5,111 nt of DNA, taken from assembly GCA_900764415.1 (NCBI GenBank), contig CAAFOA010000354.1, positions 1-5,111 of the forward strand, written 5' to 3'. Shown piece by piece: positions 4,367 through 5,111 of this stretch. A program made the position numbers and the translations under genes. The stretch comes from an uncultured Collinsella sp. (GTDB taxonomy: Bacteria > Actinomycetota > Coriobacteriia > Coriobacteriales > Coriobacteriaceae). The number at the start of each line of letters is the position of its first letter. The stretch's first letter is position 1. The notes beneath the pieces were generated by a model. That model did no database searches. It was not told where the DNA came from and was given only the letters and a program-made list of their open reading frames with translations.

Positions 4367-5101
4367 CTACTTGGACAGCTCGTCGGCGAGAACCTCGATC
4401 TGAGCGCGCGAGGCGTCGTTGAGCGAACCCAGCACGGTCACCTTGTTCTGCGCCAGGGTGATGTCCTTCATGCCCTCGAGCTCCTTGGTCATAACCTTGG
4501 CAGCGGTGGGCGCCCAGGAGCCGGCCTCAACGAGCGCCACCGTACGGTTCTGATAGGCGTGCTCGGCAAGCGTGTGGATAAAGGTGCTCATGAACGGGAA
4601 GATCTCACCCTGATAGGTGATGGAGGCGAGCACCAGACGGTCATAGCGGAACGCATCCTCAACGGCCTCGGCCATGTCGTCGCGAGCCAAGTCAAAGACG
4701 GAAACCTTCTGGCCGCGGGCCTCGAGCGCAGATGCAAGCTCCTCAACGGCGGCCTTCAGATGGCCGTACACGCTCGCATAGGCAATCGTGATGCCCTCGT
4801 CCTCGGGCTGATAGCTCGACCAGGTGTTGTAGGTGTCGAGGTAATAGCCCAGATTCTCGGTAAGAACAGGACCATGGAGCGGACAGATGATCTGGATATC
4901 CAGATCGGCGGCCTTCTTGAGCACGGTCTGCACGAATTTGCCGAACTTACCGACGATGCCAAAGTAGTAGCGGCGCGCTTCGCAAGCCCAGCCTTCCGGG
5001 TCCTCGATGTCGTTGGCGCCGAACTTGCCAAAGCCGTCGGCACTAAAGAGCACCTTGTCGGTGGACTCGTAGGAGAAGATCACCTCGGGCCAGTGCACGT
5101 T
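4367..5101 (-). CDS. Flavodiiron protein, FprA-family A-type flavoprotein (partial, N-terminus missing)
   Basis: Flavodiiron proteins of anaerobes reduce oxygen to water, or nitric oxide to nitrous oxide, in the cytoplasm, taking electrons through FMN. The last 244 residues of a protein usually near 400 are present. Counting from the V encoded at 5098, VHWPEV holds iron ligand H2, FSADGFG holds D21 and CPLHGPV holds H75, matching ligands of the metallo-beta-lactamase-like diiron domain. The first ligand cluster, HxExD, lies in the missing part. The flavodoxin domain starts near residue 103 with ITIAYASVYGH, an FMN phosphate loop that departs from the common T/S-x-T-x-N-T pattern; ASITYQGEIFPFM (158-170) and EAGSWAPTAAKVM (191-203) follow. 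The GTG at 5098 is not the true start, because the frame is open to the adapter. The gene converges on the DeoR-type gene across a shared terminator; no functional link is evident. Confidence 0.92.
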   Translation of the reverse strand, partial: NVHWPEVIFSYESTDKVLFSADGFGKFGANDIEDPEGWACEARRYYFGIVGKFGKFVQTVLKKAADLDIQIICPLHGPVLTENLGYYLDTYNTWSSYQPEDEGITIAYASVYGHLKAAVEELASALEARGQKVSVFDLARDDMAEAVEDAFRYDRLVLASITYQGEIFPFMSTFIHTLAEHAYQNRTVALVEAGSWAPTAAKVMTKELEGMKDITLAQNKVTVLGSLNDASRAQIEVLADELSK

Positions 5102-5111
5102 CTGTCTCTTA
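5102..5111. other. Nextera adapter remnant (artefact)
   Basis: CTGTCTCTTA is the first 10 bases of the reverse complement of the 19-base mosaic end found whole at positions 1-19. It is not genomic. The last biological base is about 5101. Confidence 0.93.

Overview
The window looks like one complete short contig, probably from a metagenome or draft genome. It starts with the full 19-base Nextera mosaic-end adapter and ends with 10 bases of its reverse complement, so real sequence runs from about 20 to 5101. The codons are GC-rich in the third position. The gene set suggests an anaerobic, high-GC gut bacterium: a class II ketose-bisphosphate aldolase, a DeoR-type regulator, a flavodiiron protein and a Vsr-like endonuclease with a lysine/arginine-rich leader. 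A Collinsella-like coriobacterium is my best guess, but this is inference and no marker gene is present.

Layout. (1) 20-467, minus strand: start of an ABC transporter ATPase of the MacB/BceA/LolD type, cut by the contig end just before the ABC signature. (2) 468-615: divergent intergenic region with a MerR-like dyad. (3) 616-1605, plus strand: a MutT-like Nudix hydrolase, then in the same frame and after a single TAG, a Vsr-like mismatch endonuclease whose N-terminal coding sequence has no visible start codon. (4) 1606-2310: about 700 bases without a convincing gene. This stretch holds an imperfect nested hairpin, two doubtful small ORFs, a C-rich and G-poor tract, and a large nested palindrome (29-bp perfect outer arms) with a bidirectional-looking terminator in its centre. 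(5) 2311-3168, minus strand: class II ketose-bisphosphate aldolase, complete. (6) 3169-3503: divergent control region. (7) 3504-4307, plus strand: DeoR/GlpR-type repressor, complete. (8) 4313-4343: strong hairpin terminator between converging genes. (9) 4367-5101, minus strand: C-terminal part of a flavodiiron (FprA-type) protein, cut by the right end.

How the parts fit. The aldolase and the DeoR-type regulator are divergent, and an identical 12-base word lies in the -35/-10 spacer of the promoter I would assign to each. This suggests that the regulator controls both the aldolase and itself. The Nudix and Vsr-like genes form a small DNA-maintenance unit: sanitation of oxidised nucleotides plus T:G mismatch nicking. 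Whether they are two genes, a former fusion split by TAG, or a Vsr gene that lost its start cannot be settled from one sequence. The strongest leads are the promoter-embedded repeat, the Nudix/TAG/Vsr junction and the nested palindrome. I see no CRISPR array, tRNA, rRNA, transposase or clear new multi-gene system.
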